Notes: generated by a model not told the origin, from the letters alone. Positions 55,050-63,895 are shown, counted from the stretch's first letter. The stretch is 64,000 bases of DNA from DATCLS01 sp036563805 (GCA_036563805.1 DATCLS010000061.1:1-64000); one strand, 5' to 3'. Made by a program: numbers and translations.

Positions 55050-55847
55050 TCACTGGGGCGGCTCGAAGCGGTAGCCCAGGCGGGGCTCAGTGACGATCAG
55101 CGGCGGGCCGCCGTCGCGCTCGAGCTTGGCCCGCAGGCGGCGGACGTAGACCCGCAGGTACTCGGTCTGGGTCTCGTAGCCCGGCCCCCACACCTGGCGC
55201 AGGAGGTGGGCGTGCGGCAGCAGCACCCGGGGCTGGCGGACCAGCTCGCGCAGCAGCGCCAGCTCGGTCGGCGTCAGGTGGACGGGCACGCCGCCCTTGG
55301 TCACGCGGCGGGCGTCGAGGTCGACGACGACGTCACCCGCCTCGACCACGCTCGGCTCGGTCTCGGCCGGGGCCGGCGCCGGCCGGACGCGCCGCAGCGT
55401 GGCCGTGATGCGGGCCAGCAGCTCCTCGACCCCGAACGGCTTGGTCATGTAGTCGTCGGCCCCGAGGTTGAGCGCCCGGACCTTGTCGCCCTCCCGGCCC
55501 CGGGCCGACACCACGATGATGCCGACCGACGACCGCTCGCGGATGGCCCGGCACAGCTCGAACCCGTCGACCACCGGCAGCATGAGGTCGAGCAGCACGA
55601 TGTCGGGCGGGGCGGCGGCGTCGCCGGCCACCCGGTCCACCACCCCCTCGCCGGTGCGGGACGTGTCGACCTCGTAGCCCCTCACCACGAGGTTGGAACG
55701 GATGAGGTCGACGATGTTGGCATCGTCCTCGACCAGCAGGACCCGGGTCGGGGCGGCCTCCGGCGCCGGGCCGACGGTCGGCTCGGTCGACCGGGGGGTC
55801 GGCCCGGCGGTCGGCCCGGCGGTCGGCCCGGGGGTCGTCTCAGCCAT
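55050..55847 (-). CDS. OmpR-family response regulator
   Basis: 265 aa. A 34-residue Pro/Gly/Thr N-terminus made of a short repeat (GPTAGPTAGPT) precedes a receiver domain VLLVEDDANIVDLIRSNLVV with the acceptor Asp in VLLDLMLPVVDG, Thr/Ser in VVSARG and Lys in MTKPF. The winged helix follows: VHLTPTELALLRELVRQPR, YVRRLRAKLE and PRLGYRFEPP. ATG 55847 overlaps the histidine-kinase stop by 8 bp, so the pair is translationally coupled. It probably activates xylFGH. Confidence 0.92.
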   Translation of the reverse strand: MAETTPGPTAGPTAGPTPRSTEPTVGPAPEAAPTRVLLVEDDANIVDLIRSNLVVRGYEVDTSRTGEGVVDRVAGDAAAPPDIVLLDLMLPVVDGFELCRAIRERSSVGIIVVSARGREGDKVRALNLGADDYMTKPFGVEELLARITATLRRVRPAPAPAETEPSVVEAGDVVVDLDARRVTKGGVPVHLTPTELALLRELVRQPRVLLPHAHLLRQVWGPGYETQTEYLRVYVRRLRAKLERDGGPPLIVTEPRLGYRFEPPQ

Positions 55848-58497
55848 CGCCGGCCTCCGGCTCGCGGCCCGGCGGCCCGCCCGCCGGCAGGGCCACGACG
55901 AACGTGGCGCCGCCGTCGGTCGCCTCCAGCCTCAGCGTGCCGCCGTGGGCCCGGACGATGCCCCGGGCGATGGGCAGGCCGAGGCCCGTGCCCCCGCCGG
56001 CCGGGGCGGCGACGTGGGGCTCGAACAGGGTGTCGAGCAGCTCGGGGTCGACCCCCTCGCCGTCGTCGCTCACCCGGACCTCGACGCCCCCGTCGGTGCG
56101 CCGCGCCGCCACCCGGACGGCGGTGCCCTCCGGGGCGTGGCGCAGGGCGTTCTCCAGCAGGTTCACGAACACCTGCTCCAGGCGGTCGTGGTCGGCCCAC
56201 ACCGGCCCGACGTCCGGCGCCACGGTCACGTCCACCCGGTCGCGGGCGTCGGGGGCCACGCAGGCCACCGAGGCGTCGAGCACGAGGCCCAGGTCGCACC
56301 AGTCCGGATGCACCCGGAAGATGCCGGCGTCGATGGCCGACACGTCGAGCAGGTCGGCGACCAGGCGCCGCATCCGGTCGGACTCGGCGCCGATCGTGTG
56401 GAGGAAGCGGCGCTGCTCCTCGGGGCCCCAGTCGACGTCCGGCTGGAGCAGCGTGTCGACGCAACCGTGGATGGTGGTGAGCGGCGTGCGCAGCTCGTGG
56501 CTGAGCCGGGACAGGAAGTCGCGCTGCATGCGCTGCGAGCGGCGCAGGGTCTGGGCCTCGCGGTGGGCGGCCTCCAGGTCCTCGCGCTCCAGGCCGAGCC
56601 GCAGCGACCGGGCGGCGTCGTGCAGCACCTCGAGCCCGCCCTCGGTGGCCGCCCCGTCCCGCCACCGGACGGCCAGGGCAGCCCGGCCGTGCGGGGCCGC
56701 GAACGGGACGGCAAGCACGTGGCCGGCGGGATCGGCGGTGTGGGCGGTCCGCCCCGACACCAGCACGGCGTCCGCGGTGCGGACGGTGGGGCCGGTGGGC
56801 GGGAGGCCGGCGTCCGCGCCGGGGGTCGTGCGCCCGCCGCCGGGCTGGCCGTCGGCGCCCTCGCCGTCGGCACGCGGCTGGCCGTCAGCGCCCTCGCCGT
56901 CGGCGCCCTCGCCTTCGGCACGCGGCTGGCCGTCGGCGCCCGGCTGGCCGTCGGCGCCCTCGCCGTCGGCGCCCTCGCCGTCGGCGCCGGGGCCGCCGGT
57001 CTCGACCGCGGCCCGGGTCGCCGGCCCGTCGGGCGTGGCCACCCGCACGACGGCCGCCTGCGCCCCCACCACCCGGCACAGCGCGGTCAGCGCCGCCTCG
57101 ATGCCGGCATGGACCTGCTCGGGGCCGGCCAGCGCCTCCAGCACGGTCCGGATCGTCTCCAACACCCGGTTGCGCCGCTGGAGCTCGGCCACCATGCGCT
57201 CGCGCTCGATCGAGGCGGCGGCGTGGCTGGCGTACAGGGCGATCAGCTCGAGCTGGTCGCTCCGGGGCCGGCCGACCGTGTCGCCGTAGCCCGAGATCGT
57301 CCCCAGCACCCCGCTGCTGCCGGTGATCGGCGCCGCCCACGAGCTCTGCACGCCGGCCTCGGCCGCGGCCGCCGCCAGGCCGTCCCACGCCGGGTCGGTC
57401 CGCACGTCCTCGGTCACCACCGTCTGGCCCGACCCGGCGGCCAGGCCCACCGGCCCGCCCCGGGGGCCGACGGGCAGCTCGGCCGTGGCCGACAGGAGCG
57501 GCTCGGGCAGCCCCACGGCGGCCGACCGGCGCAGCACCGGCCCGCCCGGCCGGTCCTCGACCAGGTGGACGCACAGCTTCTCCTGGCCGATCGCGGCGGC
57601 CATGGCCGAGACGACCAGGGGCAGCGAGGCCGCCGGTTCCACCTCCGACAGCTGCTCGACCAGGCTGCCCAGGCGGCGGAGCTGGCGGCTGGCGGTCGAG
57701 TCGACCTCGATGCCGAGCTGCAGCGCCACCACGTCGTCGGGGTGGACCTCGAGCGGAGACACCTCGGCCACCACCTCGCCCTGGCGGAGCACGACGATGC
57801 GGTCGGCCAGGTCGAACACCTGGTCCAGCTCGTGGGTGACGAACAGGACCGCCGTGCCCGCCCGCCGCAGGTCGCGCACGGAGTCGAGCAGCACCTTGGC
57901 CTCGGCCTGGCCCAGCGCCGCCGTCGGCTCGTCGAGCACGACCAGCCGGGGGTCGCCGTCGAGCGCCCGGGCCACGGCGATGGCCTGGCGTTGCCCGCCC
58001 GACAGCGACGACACCGGCCGGGTCAGGTCCGGGATCGGGATGTCGAGCCGGGTCAGCATCCGCCGGGCCTCGGCGTGCATCTCGGCCCGGTCGAGCACGA
58101 TCTGGGTCCGCTCCCGGCCGAGGAACAGGTTGGCGACCGTGTCGAGGTTGTCGCACAGCGCCAGGTCCTGCCACACCACGGCCACGCCGGCGTCGGCCGC
58201 GGCGTCGGTGCCCGGGCCGAGCGGCCGACCGTCGACCCGCACCTCGCCCTCGTCGGGATTGAGGACCCGCCCGATGCACTTGACCAGCGTCGACTTGCCG
58301 GCACCGTTGTCGCCGACCAGCGCCACCACCTCGCCGGGCGCCACGGTGAGCGACACGCGCCGCAGCACCTGCAGGTCGCCGAACCGCTTGCTGACCGCCC
58401 GCACGTCGAGGCGGGGCGGGGCCACGCCGGGGCGCTCGACCCCGGGCCCCGTCTCGCCGCCGGCCAGGCGGCGGCCACCGTGCAGGTCCGTCGACAC
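55840..58497 (-). CDS. ABC ATPase-GAF-histidine kinase fusion protein
   Basis: 885 aa, no membrane segment. Residues 30-260: a sugar-type ABC ATPase with Walker A GDNGAGKST (62-70), DLALCDNLDTVANLF, LSGGQRQ (165-171), VVLDEPTAALG with the catalytic Glu190 and His222. Residues about 275-435: a GAF-like domain. Residues about 455-635: a second GAF-like domain interrupted by a repeated Gly-Ala-Asp-Gly-Glu/Gln linker (about 503-556). Residues 655-725: HisKA with His667 in FLSRLSHELRTPLTT. Residues 770-870: HATPase with N-box NLLENALRH, DDGEGVDPE and GGTGLGLPIARGIV. All catalytic residues of both enzymes are kept and the frame is unbroken. GTG 58497. Upstream of and coupled to the response regulator, beside xylFGH. 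Confidence 0.9.
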   Translation of the reverse strand: MSTDLHGGRRLAGGETGPGVERPGVAPPRLDVRAVSKRFGDLQVLRRVSLTVAPGEVVALVGDNGAGKSTLVKCIGRVLNPDEGEVRVDGRPLGPGTDAAADAGVAVVWQDLALCDNLDTVANLFLGRERTQIVLDRAEMHAEARRMLTRLDIPIPDLTRPVSSLSGGQRQAIAVARALDGDPRLVVLDEPTAALGQAEAKVLLDSVRDLRRAGTAVLFVTHELDQVFDLADRIVVLRQGEVVAEVSPLEVHPDDVVALQLGIEVDSTASRQLRRLGSLVEQLSEVEPAASLPLVVSAMAAAIGQEKLCVHLVEDRPGGPVLRRSAAVGLPEPLLSATAELPVGPRGGPVGLAAGSGQTVVTEDVRTDPAWDGLAAAAAEAGVQSSWAAPITGSSGVLGTISGYGDTVGRPRSDQLELIALYASHAAASIERERMVAELQRRNRVLETIRTVLEALAGPEQVHAGIEAALTALCRVVGAQAAVVRVATPDGPATRAAVETGGPGADGEGADGEGADGQPGADGQPRAEGEGADGEGADGQPRADGEGADGQPGGGRTTPGADAGLPPTGPTVRTADAVLVSGRTAHTADPAGHVLAVPFAAPHGRAALAVRWRDGAATEGGLEVLHDAARSLRLGLEREDLEAAHREAQTLRRSQRMQRDFLSRLSHELRTPLTTIHGCVDTLLQPDVDWGPEEQRRFLHTIGAESDRMRRLVADLLDVSAIDAGIFRVHPDWCDLGLVLDASVACVAPDARDRVDVTVAPDVGPVWADHDRLEQVFVNLLENALRHAPEGTAVRVAARRTDGGVEVRVSDDGEGVDPELLDTLFEPHVAAPAGGGTGLGLPIARGIVRAHGGTLRLEATDGGATFVVALPAGGPPGREPEAGDG

Positions 58498-58601
58498 GGC
58501 ACCAGTGTGCCCATCCGGCGGCGCTCGGGCCGGCTCGCCGGCTGGATGCCGGCGGGATGCCGCTCCGGGTTCCCGCCCCGCCCGGCGGGTAGCGGGGTCC
58601 C

Positions 58602-58805
58602 ATGACCGTCGCCGTCGTCGTCGCCGCCGTCGTCCTGCTCGTCATCGGGGTCGCCGTCCTGGCCCGCCAGGGCTCGGTCGGCCGCCTGTCCCAGGAGGCC
58701 GGCGGGGACGGCCCCGGCGACCACGTCGTCGAGCGGCCCGCCGGCCCCGACGCCGAGGCCATGACCGACGCGACCTTCCGCCGCCGGCCCCGCCCCGGCG
58801 CCTAG
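58602..58805 (+). CDS. Small single-pass membrane protein
   Basis: 67 aa. The N-terminus VAVVVAAVVLLVIGVAVLA is one hydrophobic segment, followed by a charged tail rich in Glu, Asp and Arg. ATG 58602 follows GTAGCGGGGTCCC. It is divergent from the ABC-kinase fusion gene across 104 bp and convergent with the epimerase. No family recognised; possibly a short accessory or signalling peptide. Confidence 0.5.
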   Translation: MTVAVVVAAVVLLVIGVAVLARQGSVGRLSQEAGGDGPGDHVVERPAGPDAEAMTDATFRRRPRPGA

Positions 58806-59010
58806 GTCGAGCCGGCCAGCGTGGGCGTCGGCAGGCCCCCTCGGCCCGGCACCCTCAACTCGAGGCCACCCAGGTCGAGCCAGCCAGCCGGGGCGTCGGC
58901 AGGCCCCCTCGGCCCGGCACCCTCAACTCGAGGCCACCCAGGTCGAGCCAGCCAGCCGGGGCGTCGGCAGGCCCCCTCGGCCCGGCACCCTCAGCTCGAG
59001 GCCACCTAGG
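58805..59010. repeat. 68-bp minisatellite, three copies plus partial
   Basis: Units begin at GGTCGAG positions 58805, 58873, 58941 and 59009, a period of 68 bp with only a few differences; the fourth is partial. The array starts exactly at the stop of the small membrane protein gene and includes the 3' end of the epimerase gene (59006 stop), whose C-terminal LAGST codons belong to the last unit. Each unit contains the GC-rich GGCCCCCTCGGCCCGGC. No spacers or coding capacity. Confidence 0.9.
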
Positions 59011-60010
59011 TCGAGCCGGCCAGCGGGGGCGTCGGCTGGCCGGCGTCCTCGCCCATGCCGGCGACGGCGGCCCGCAGGGCGTCGACGGCCGAGATCCGGG
59101 GCTGCCAGCCCAGCTCGGACCGGGCCCGCCCCGTGTCGAGCAGCGGCAAGCCCATGACCAGGTCGAACAGGTGGGGGTCCGACGGCACCAGCCGCAGGTG
59201 CCAGGCGGCGGCCAGGCCGGCGCGCACCAGCGCGGGCGGCAGCTCCACCAGGCGCCCGCCCGTGATCCCCGCCACCTCGGCCCCGCCGATGACCGGCTCG
59301 GCCGCCAGGTTGAACGCGCCGCGGGCGTCGCCCAGGGCGGCGGTGACGAACGCCGTCGCCGCGTCCCGGCTGTGGAGCGCCTGGAACCGGAGGCCGGCCG
59401 GGAACGGCTGCGCGGGCAGCCGCCCGGGGCGCAGCAGCGGGGGCGGCAGGAGGGGGCCGGCGAACAGCCGGCGCTGCTCGGGGCCCGACGTCTTCTTGAA
59501 CACGAACGCCGGTCGCATCCGCACGACCCGGACGTCGGGGTGCCGGGCCTCGAAGGCGTCGAAGGTCCGCTCGACGTACGCCTTCTCCCGGCCGTAGGTC
59601 GAGGTCGGCTGGCTGTGGGTGAGCCACGACTCGTCCACGGTCCGACCCGGGGCGGGCGAGTACGCCCCGACCGACGACGAGTAGACCACCGCCCCGACGC
59701 CGGTGGCGCCCACCGCGGCCAGGATGCGGGCGCTGCCCACCGCGTTGACCTCCCAGGTGGTGAGCGGCCGGTGGGTGGGTTGGAACGCCCAGGCCAGGTG
59801 CACGACGGCGTCGGCCCCCTCGAACAGCGGCTCGAGCGGGTCGGCGGTCACGTCGGCGGCCCGGAAGCGGACGGGCGTCGAACCGGCCCCCAGCTGGGTG
59901 GGCGGCCGGCGGGCGACCGCCACGACCTCGGTCACCCGGGGGTCGGCGACCAAGGCGTCGACCAGGCTGGTCCCGATGTTGCCGGTGGCGCCCAGGACGA
60001 CGATCCGCAT
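59006..60010 (-). CDS. NAD-dependent epimerase/dehydratase-family protein
   Basis: 334 aa. MRIVVLGATGNIGTSLVDAL binds NAD(P); VVHLAWAFQPTHRP, VVYSSSVGAYSPAPGRTVDE and STYGREKAYVERTFDAFEAR carry Ser and YxxxK. Sugar or isoprenoid-type substrates are common in this family. ATG 60010. The last five residues come from a minisatellite unit, so the C-terminus may have been altered by the repeat expansion. Confidence 0.88.
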   Translation of the reverse strand: MRIVVLGATGNIGTSLVDALVADPRVTEVVAVARRPPTQLGAGSTPVRFRAADVTADPLEPLFEGADAVVHLAWAFQPTHRPLTTWEVNAVGSARILAAVGATGVGAVVYSSSVGAYSPAPGRTVDESWLTHSQPTSTYGREKAYVERTFDAFEARHPDVRVVRMRPAFVFKKTSGPEQRRLFAGPLLPPPLLRPGRLPAQPFPAGLRFQALHSRDAATAFVTAALGDARGAFNLAAEPVIGGAEVAGITGGRLVELPPALVRAGLAAAWHLRLVPSDPHLFDLVMGLPLLDTGRARSELGWQPRISAVDALRAAVAGMGEDAGQPTPPLAGST

Positions 60011-60084
60011 GCCCGGTGCTTCCACCGGGCCGGCCACCGAACCGGAAACCCGGTCGGGGCCCGTCCCGGCGGGTAGTGGACGGC

Positions 60085-60630
60085 ATGACCCACGTTCCCC
60101 CGCCCGCGCCCGCGGGCGCCGATCCCGCTGAGCCCACCGCGTCCGGCGCCGAGGCCGACCCAACGGCGACGTCCCGCGCCGAGGTCGCCCCGACGGCGAC
60201 CCGGCCGGAGGCGCCGCGGACCGTCCGCTTCCCCTTCGAGTTCGACGCCCGGTTCGTGCCGCTCGCCCTCCCGTTCGGGGTGCTGCCGACCACCGCCTAC
60301 ATCGAGGTCGGCGACGGCGAGGTGCTGGTGCGCTTCGGCCCGTGGTCGCTGTCCACGCCGGTCGCCAACGTGGCCGACGTGACGCCGTCCGGCCCGTACC
60401 GGTGGTGGAAGGTGGCCGGCCCGCCCCGCCTATCGCTGGCCGACCGGGGCATCACCTTCGCCACGACGGCCGCCGGCGGCCTGTGCCTCCGGTTCCGGGA
60501 GCCGGTGCCGGCCGCGCTACCGACGTCCCGCCTCCGCCACCCCTCGGCCACCGTGACCGTGGCCACGCCGACGGCCCTGGCCACCGCGCTCGGCTTCGGC
60601 GACCGGTTCGACCGCCCCGCCCGGGGGTAG
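60085..60630 (+). CDS. Conserved hypothetical protein
   Basis: 181 aa. After a 45-residue Pro/Ala/Thr-rich N-terminus the core reads FPFEFDARFVPLALPFGVLP, VEVGDGEVLVRFGPWSLSTP-like text, VTPSGPYRWWKVAGPPRLSL, ADRGITFATTAAGGLCLRF and LRHPSATVTVATP. I recognise this beta-rich core as a conserved actinobacterial protein without an assigned function. ATG 60085. Followed after 4 bp by a universal stress protein gene. Confidence 0.7.
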   Translation: MTHVPPPAPAGADPAEPTASGAEADPTATSRAEVAPTATRPEAPRTVRFPFEFDARFVPLALPFGVLPTTAYIEVGDGEVLVRFGPWSLSTPVANVADVTPSGPYRWWKVAGPPRLSLADRGITFATTAAGGLCLRFREPVPAALPTSRLRHPSATVTVATPTALATALGFGDRFDRPARG

Positions 60631-60634
60631 GCCC

Positions 60635-61093
60635 GTGACCATGAGCCGCATACTCGTGGCCGTCGACGACAGCGACGCCTCCCGCCGGGCGGCCGCCTTC
60701 GTCGACGGTTTCTTCCACGGCCAGGACGACGTCTCGATCGTGGCGCTCAACGTGGCCCACGTGCCGGTGGAGTGGATGCCTGCCGTCCCCTACGGCACGG
60801 TCGCCCCGTGGCCGGCGGCCCCGACCGCCGACCGCGCCGCCGTCGAGGAGGCCATGGCCCGCGAGGAGGGCGAGGCCGAGGCCATGACCGCGGCCCGGGC
60901 GCCCCAGGGGGCCGAGGTCGAGGTGGTGTTCGGCGAGACCGTCGACGCCATCCTGACGGCCGCCGAGGAGGAGGGCGCCGACCTGGTCGTCGTCGGCTCG
61001 AACGACAAGGGGTTCCTCCAGCGCCTGTTCGGCGGCTCGGTCGCCGAGGACCTGACCCGCCGCTCGCCCCGGCCCGTGCTCGTCGTCCCGTAG
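60635..61093 (+). CDS. Universal stress protein (UspA family)
   Basis: 152 aa. RILVAVDDSDASRRAAAFVD at the N-terminus, ALNVAHVPVEW, and the ATP-binding motif GSNDKGFLQRLFGGSVAEDL followed by RPVLVVP (GxNxKG..xLxGSV, slightly altered from G2xG9GS). The GTG at 60635 is used; ATG at 60641 would remove two residues and has equal support. Probably a nucleotide-binding stress protein, in an operon with the hypothetical protein. Confidence 0.88.
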   Translation: MTMSRILVAVDDSDASRRAAAFVDGFFHGQDDVSIVALNVAHVPVEWMPAVPYGTVAPWPAAPTADRAAVEEAMAREEGEAEAMTAARAPQGAEVEVVFGETVDAILTAAEEEGADLVVVGSNDKGFLQRLFGGSVAEDLTRRSPRPVLVVP

Positions 61094-61159
61094 CGCCGCC
61101 GGCCGTACCGACCGGGGCCGGCGCCCGGCGCCGCTCCCTCGCGTCGGCGGTCGGGGCCG

Positions 61160-61355
61160 CGGGCCGGCGGCGGGGTGCGCCAGGATCGGATCGGTTCGCC
61201 ACCCGGCCGGGCGAGCTGTGCATCGTCGGCCGGTCGGGGTGCGGCAAGACGACCGGCAGCCCGAGCTCGACGACGAGAAGCTCGCCCTGATCGGCGCGCT
61301 GGCGGCCGACTACGAGATCCTCGAGTCGGAGCCGGACCTCGACACGCTCGACTGA
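61160..61355 (+). pseudogene. Gene debris with ABC-type Walker A motif
   Basis: One frame reads RPGELCIVGRSGCGKTTGS, a Walker A of the GELxxxxGxSGCGKT type of ABC ATPases, then stops. A second frame in the overlapping next 90 bases reads LDDEKLALIGALAADYEILE then SEPDLDTLD and a stop at 61353-61355, protein-like but without an N-terminus. No intact gene can be assembled. It overlaps the 3' end of the leftward acetyltransferase. Confidence 0.35.
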
Positions 61356-62665
61356 TCGCCGGACTGACGGCCGGGCGCGGCCGCCCGCGCCGGGCGCTCC
61401 GCCCACGCCGCCTGCTCCGCCGCGGCCACCCGGGGCGGGCGGACCAGCTCGACCGGGCCGACCGGCCGCCGCTCGCGGCGGCGCAGGCGGCGGGCCCGGG
61501 CGCTCATGGTCAGGCGGCGGGCGACCAGGGCGGCGCCGCCGGCCCGGCCCGGCGCCACCACGGCGACCGACCGGGTCACGATCTCGGCGTTGGCCCACTT
61601 GCGCTTGTAGGGGAAGTCGCCGGCCCGCAGGTCGACCTCGGTGGCCCCCTCGACCCGCGAGCGGCGCAGCATCTCGCACAGCTCGGCCTGGCCGAGGCCG
61701 TACTTGCCCAGGTCGGGCTCGAAGGCGGCGTTGTCGCTCAGGTAGCGCCGCCCGACGTGGAACACCGTGGACACCGCCACCGGCCGGTCGCCGGCCCGGA
61801 GCACGGCCACCCGCGCCAGGCCGCTGGCGGCCAGCGCCCGCACCACCGCCCGGGTGAACGCCTCGAGCCGGGGCGTGGCGAACAGGCGGGGCCCGGTGCC
61901 CGGGGCCCAGCGGCGGCGCAACATGTCGCGCATGGCGTCGAGGGCGCGGTCGATGTCGTCGTCCCTCCGCCCGGTGTCACCGGCGCCGGCCTCCCCGTCG
62001 CCGTCCCTGCGGTCACCGACCTCATCGTCACCGATCCCGCCGGCGTCGGGCCCGCCGATCCACCGGTACGAGACGGGGCCGTGGTCCTCGCGCAACCGGC
62101 GCATGCGCCGGGGGATGCCGTGCTTGCGGGCCAGGCGGTCGAGATAGGCCTCGGGGTCGTCGAGGTCGGTGAACCGGACGACGGCGGCGTGGGCGACCTG
62201 GCCCATCGGCCGGCAGACGAGGTCGTCGCGCTCCTCGACCGCCGTCAGCAGGGGGCCGCCCTCGCGGAGCCGGCGCAGGTTGACGGCGGCGCGGCCACCC
62301 CGCACCAGCTCGCACAGGTGGTCGGTCAGGGCCGCGGCCGCCGGCCCGGGGTCGGGCCCGAGCAGCGGGTCGCCATAGTCGCCGTGCTCGGTCCCCGCCG
62401 GCACGAGGAGGTGGAAGCCGGCGCGCCCGGCCCCGGCGCCCGACCGGGCGAACGGCGCCAGCCCGACCAGCTCGCCGTCGCGCCGGAGGAGGACGGCGTG
62501 CACCGCCCCCGGCCCGGCGAAGTGCCGGTACCAGGTGAGGACCCACGCGGGGCTGGCGAACGCGGTGGCGTCCGGTGACCGCTCGAGGAGCGCCTGCCAC
62601 TCGCCGGCCACGCCTGCGAGGGCGTCGACGTCGGTCACCACCTCGATCTCGAGCCCGCCTGCCAT
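61310..62665 (-). CDS. BioF2/FemAB-like GNAT-type acetyltransferase
   Basis: 451 aa. Two GNAT-like halves typical of the Acetyltransf_6 (cellulose/exopolysaccharide-linked) family: EWQALLERSPDATAFASPAW, VHAVLLRRDGELVGLAPFAR and GTEHGDYGDPLL; then ARVAVLRAGDRPVAVSTVFH, RRYLSDNAAFEPDLGKYGLG and VDLRAGDFPYKRKWANAEIV, a strongly conserved C-terminal block. It probably acylates or transfers an amino acid onto a polysaccharide or cell-wall precursor. A Gly/Asp-rich insertion at about 210-235. ATG 62665. The last about 50 residues are low complexity. Confidence 0.82.
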   Translation of the reverse strand: MAGGLEIEVVTDVDALAGVAGEWQALLERSPDATAFASPAWVLTWYRHFAGPGAVHAVLLRRDGELVGLAPFARSGAGAGRAGFHLLVPAGTEHGDYGDPLLGPDPGPAAAALTDHLCELVRGGRAAVNLRRLREGGPLLTAVEERDDLVCRPMGQVAHAAVVRFTDLDDPEAYLDRLARKHGIPRRMRRLREDHGPVSYRWIGGPDAGGIGDDEVGDRRDGDGEAGAGDTGRRDDDIDRALDAMRDMLRRRWAPGTGPRLFATPRLEAFTRAVVRALAASGLARVAVLRAGDRPVAVSTVFHVGRRYLSDNAAFEPDLGKYGLGQAELCEMLRRSRVEGATEVDLRAGDFPYKRKWANAEIVTRSVAVVAPGRAGGAALVARRLTMSARARRLRRRERRPVGPVELVRPPRVAAAEQAAWAERPARAAAPGRQSGDQSSVSRSGSDSRIS

Positions 62666-62785
62666 GCCCTCCCCCTTGGGACCGTGAGGTTACCGCGCGG
62701 GCGGGAGCGCTCTGACCATCCCCGACACTAGACCGCGCCGGTAGACAGCGCTCGCCCCGCGCTCGTAGCGTGGCGGTCCTTGGCG

Positions 62786-63895
62786 GTGCGAGTTCCTGAG
62801 CGGTTCCGGGTGGGCATCACCCGCCACCGACCCGACGATGCCGGCGAGGCGGCCGAGCTGGCCGCGTGGTGGCGCGCCGTCTTCGGTCCCGGCTGGCTGG
62901 CGCCCGAGCGCAACCGCTGGTTGTACGAGCAGAACCCCTGCCTCGGCCCGGACGGGCCCGGCCCGTGGGTGTGCCGGCGCGACGGCCGGATCGTCGGCCA
63001 GCAGGGGGAGGTGCCGTTCGACCTCCAGGTCGGCGGCGAGCTCCGCCGGGCGGTGTGGGCCGTCGACCTCCACGTCGACGAGGCCTGGCGCCTGCGGGGC
63101 GTGGGGCCGGCGCTGATCGCCACGCTGCTCGAGCAGCGCCCGATCGTGTGCATGGTCGACCTGTCCGACGAGGGCTACGCCGCCTTCCGGGGCGCGGGCT
63201 GCACCGACCTCGGCCTCGTGCCCACCTACCGGCGGCCGCTCGACGCCCGCCGCGCCCTCCACATGAACGGGGCGCCGGCCCGGCTGCGCCGGCTCGCCCC
63301 CGTGGTCGCCCCGGCGCTGCGAGCCGCCGACGGCCTGGCGGGCGCCGCAGTGCGCCTGGCCGGGGCCCGCCTGGTGCCGGTCGACCGCCTCGACGAGCGG
63401 ACCGACGAGGTGTGGGAGACGGCTCGCCCCCACTATCCCGTCATGGCCCGCCGCGACCTGGCCGCCCTGGCCTGGCGCATCGACGAGCGGCCCGACCGCG
63501 ACCGCCTGCGCCGCTACTACCTCGTGCGGCGGGGTCGGGCGGTCGGCTACGTGGTGCTCCGCCCCACCGTGTCGTCCGGCGAGCCCTCGACCGTCGTGAT
63601 CGACTACCTGGCGCCCCCGGCGTGGGTCGCCCCGCTGTTGCTGGCGGCCGGGCGGGCCGCCCACCGCCGCGACGGGGCCGTGGCCCTGTCGGTCAAGACC
63701 CGCAACGAGCGGGCCGACCGGGCGCTGCGGGCCGCCGGCTTCATCCGCCGGGCCCGCGCCCACGACCGCCGGCTGCAGCTCCTCGTCCACTGCGCCGAAG
63801 ACAGCGAGGCCTCCGCGCTGATCCACCAGCCCGGGGCCTGGTTCCTGACGGCTACCGACAGCAACCTCGAGCATCCAGTCGCTACCGACTCATAG
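62786..63895 (+). CDS. GNAT-family acetyltransferase-like protein
   Basis: 369 aa. RAVWAVDLHVDEAWRLRGVG followed by PALIATLLEQRPIVCMVDLS is the acetyl-CoA-binding loop (RLRGVG) of GNAT proteins; a second half includes YVVLRPTVSSGEPSTVVIDY and VKTRNERADRALRAAGFIRR. Divergent from the other acetyltransferase across 120 bp; both likely serve the same envelope or polysaccharide pathway. GTG 62786 was chosen; TTG 62780 would add two residues. Confidence 0.75.
   Translation: MRVPERFRVGITRHRPDDAGEAAELAAWWRAVFGPGWLAPERNRWLYEQNPCLGPDGPGPWVCRRDGRIVGQQGEVPFDLQVGGELRRAVWAVDLHVDEAWRLRGVGPALIATLLEQRPIVCMVDLSDEGYAAFRGAGCTDLGLVPTYRRPLDARRALHMNGAPARLRRLAPVVAPALRAADGLAGAAVRLAGARLVPVDRLDERTDEVWETARPHYPVMARRDLAALAWRIDERPDRDRLRRYYLVRRGRAVGYVVLRPTVSSGEPSTVVIDYLAPPAWVAPLLLAAGRAAHRRDGAVALSVKTRNERADRALRAAGFIRRARAHDRRLQLLVHCAEDSEASALIHQPGAWFLTATDSNLEHPVATDS

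Noticed and set aside
55693..58605. 970-codon plus-strand frame
   Set aside because: Antisense to the ABC-kinase fusion; no domain motifs.
58805..59010. Insertion sequence or transposon end
   Set aside because: No transposase, terminal inverted repeat or target duplication; the array is a simple tandem repeat.
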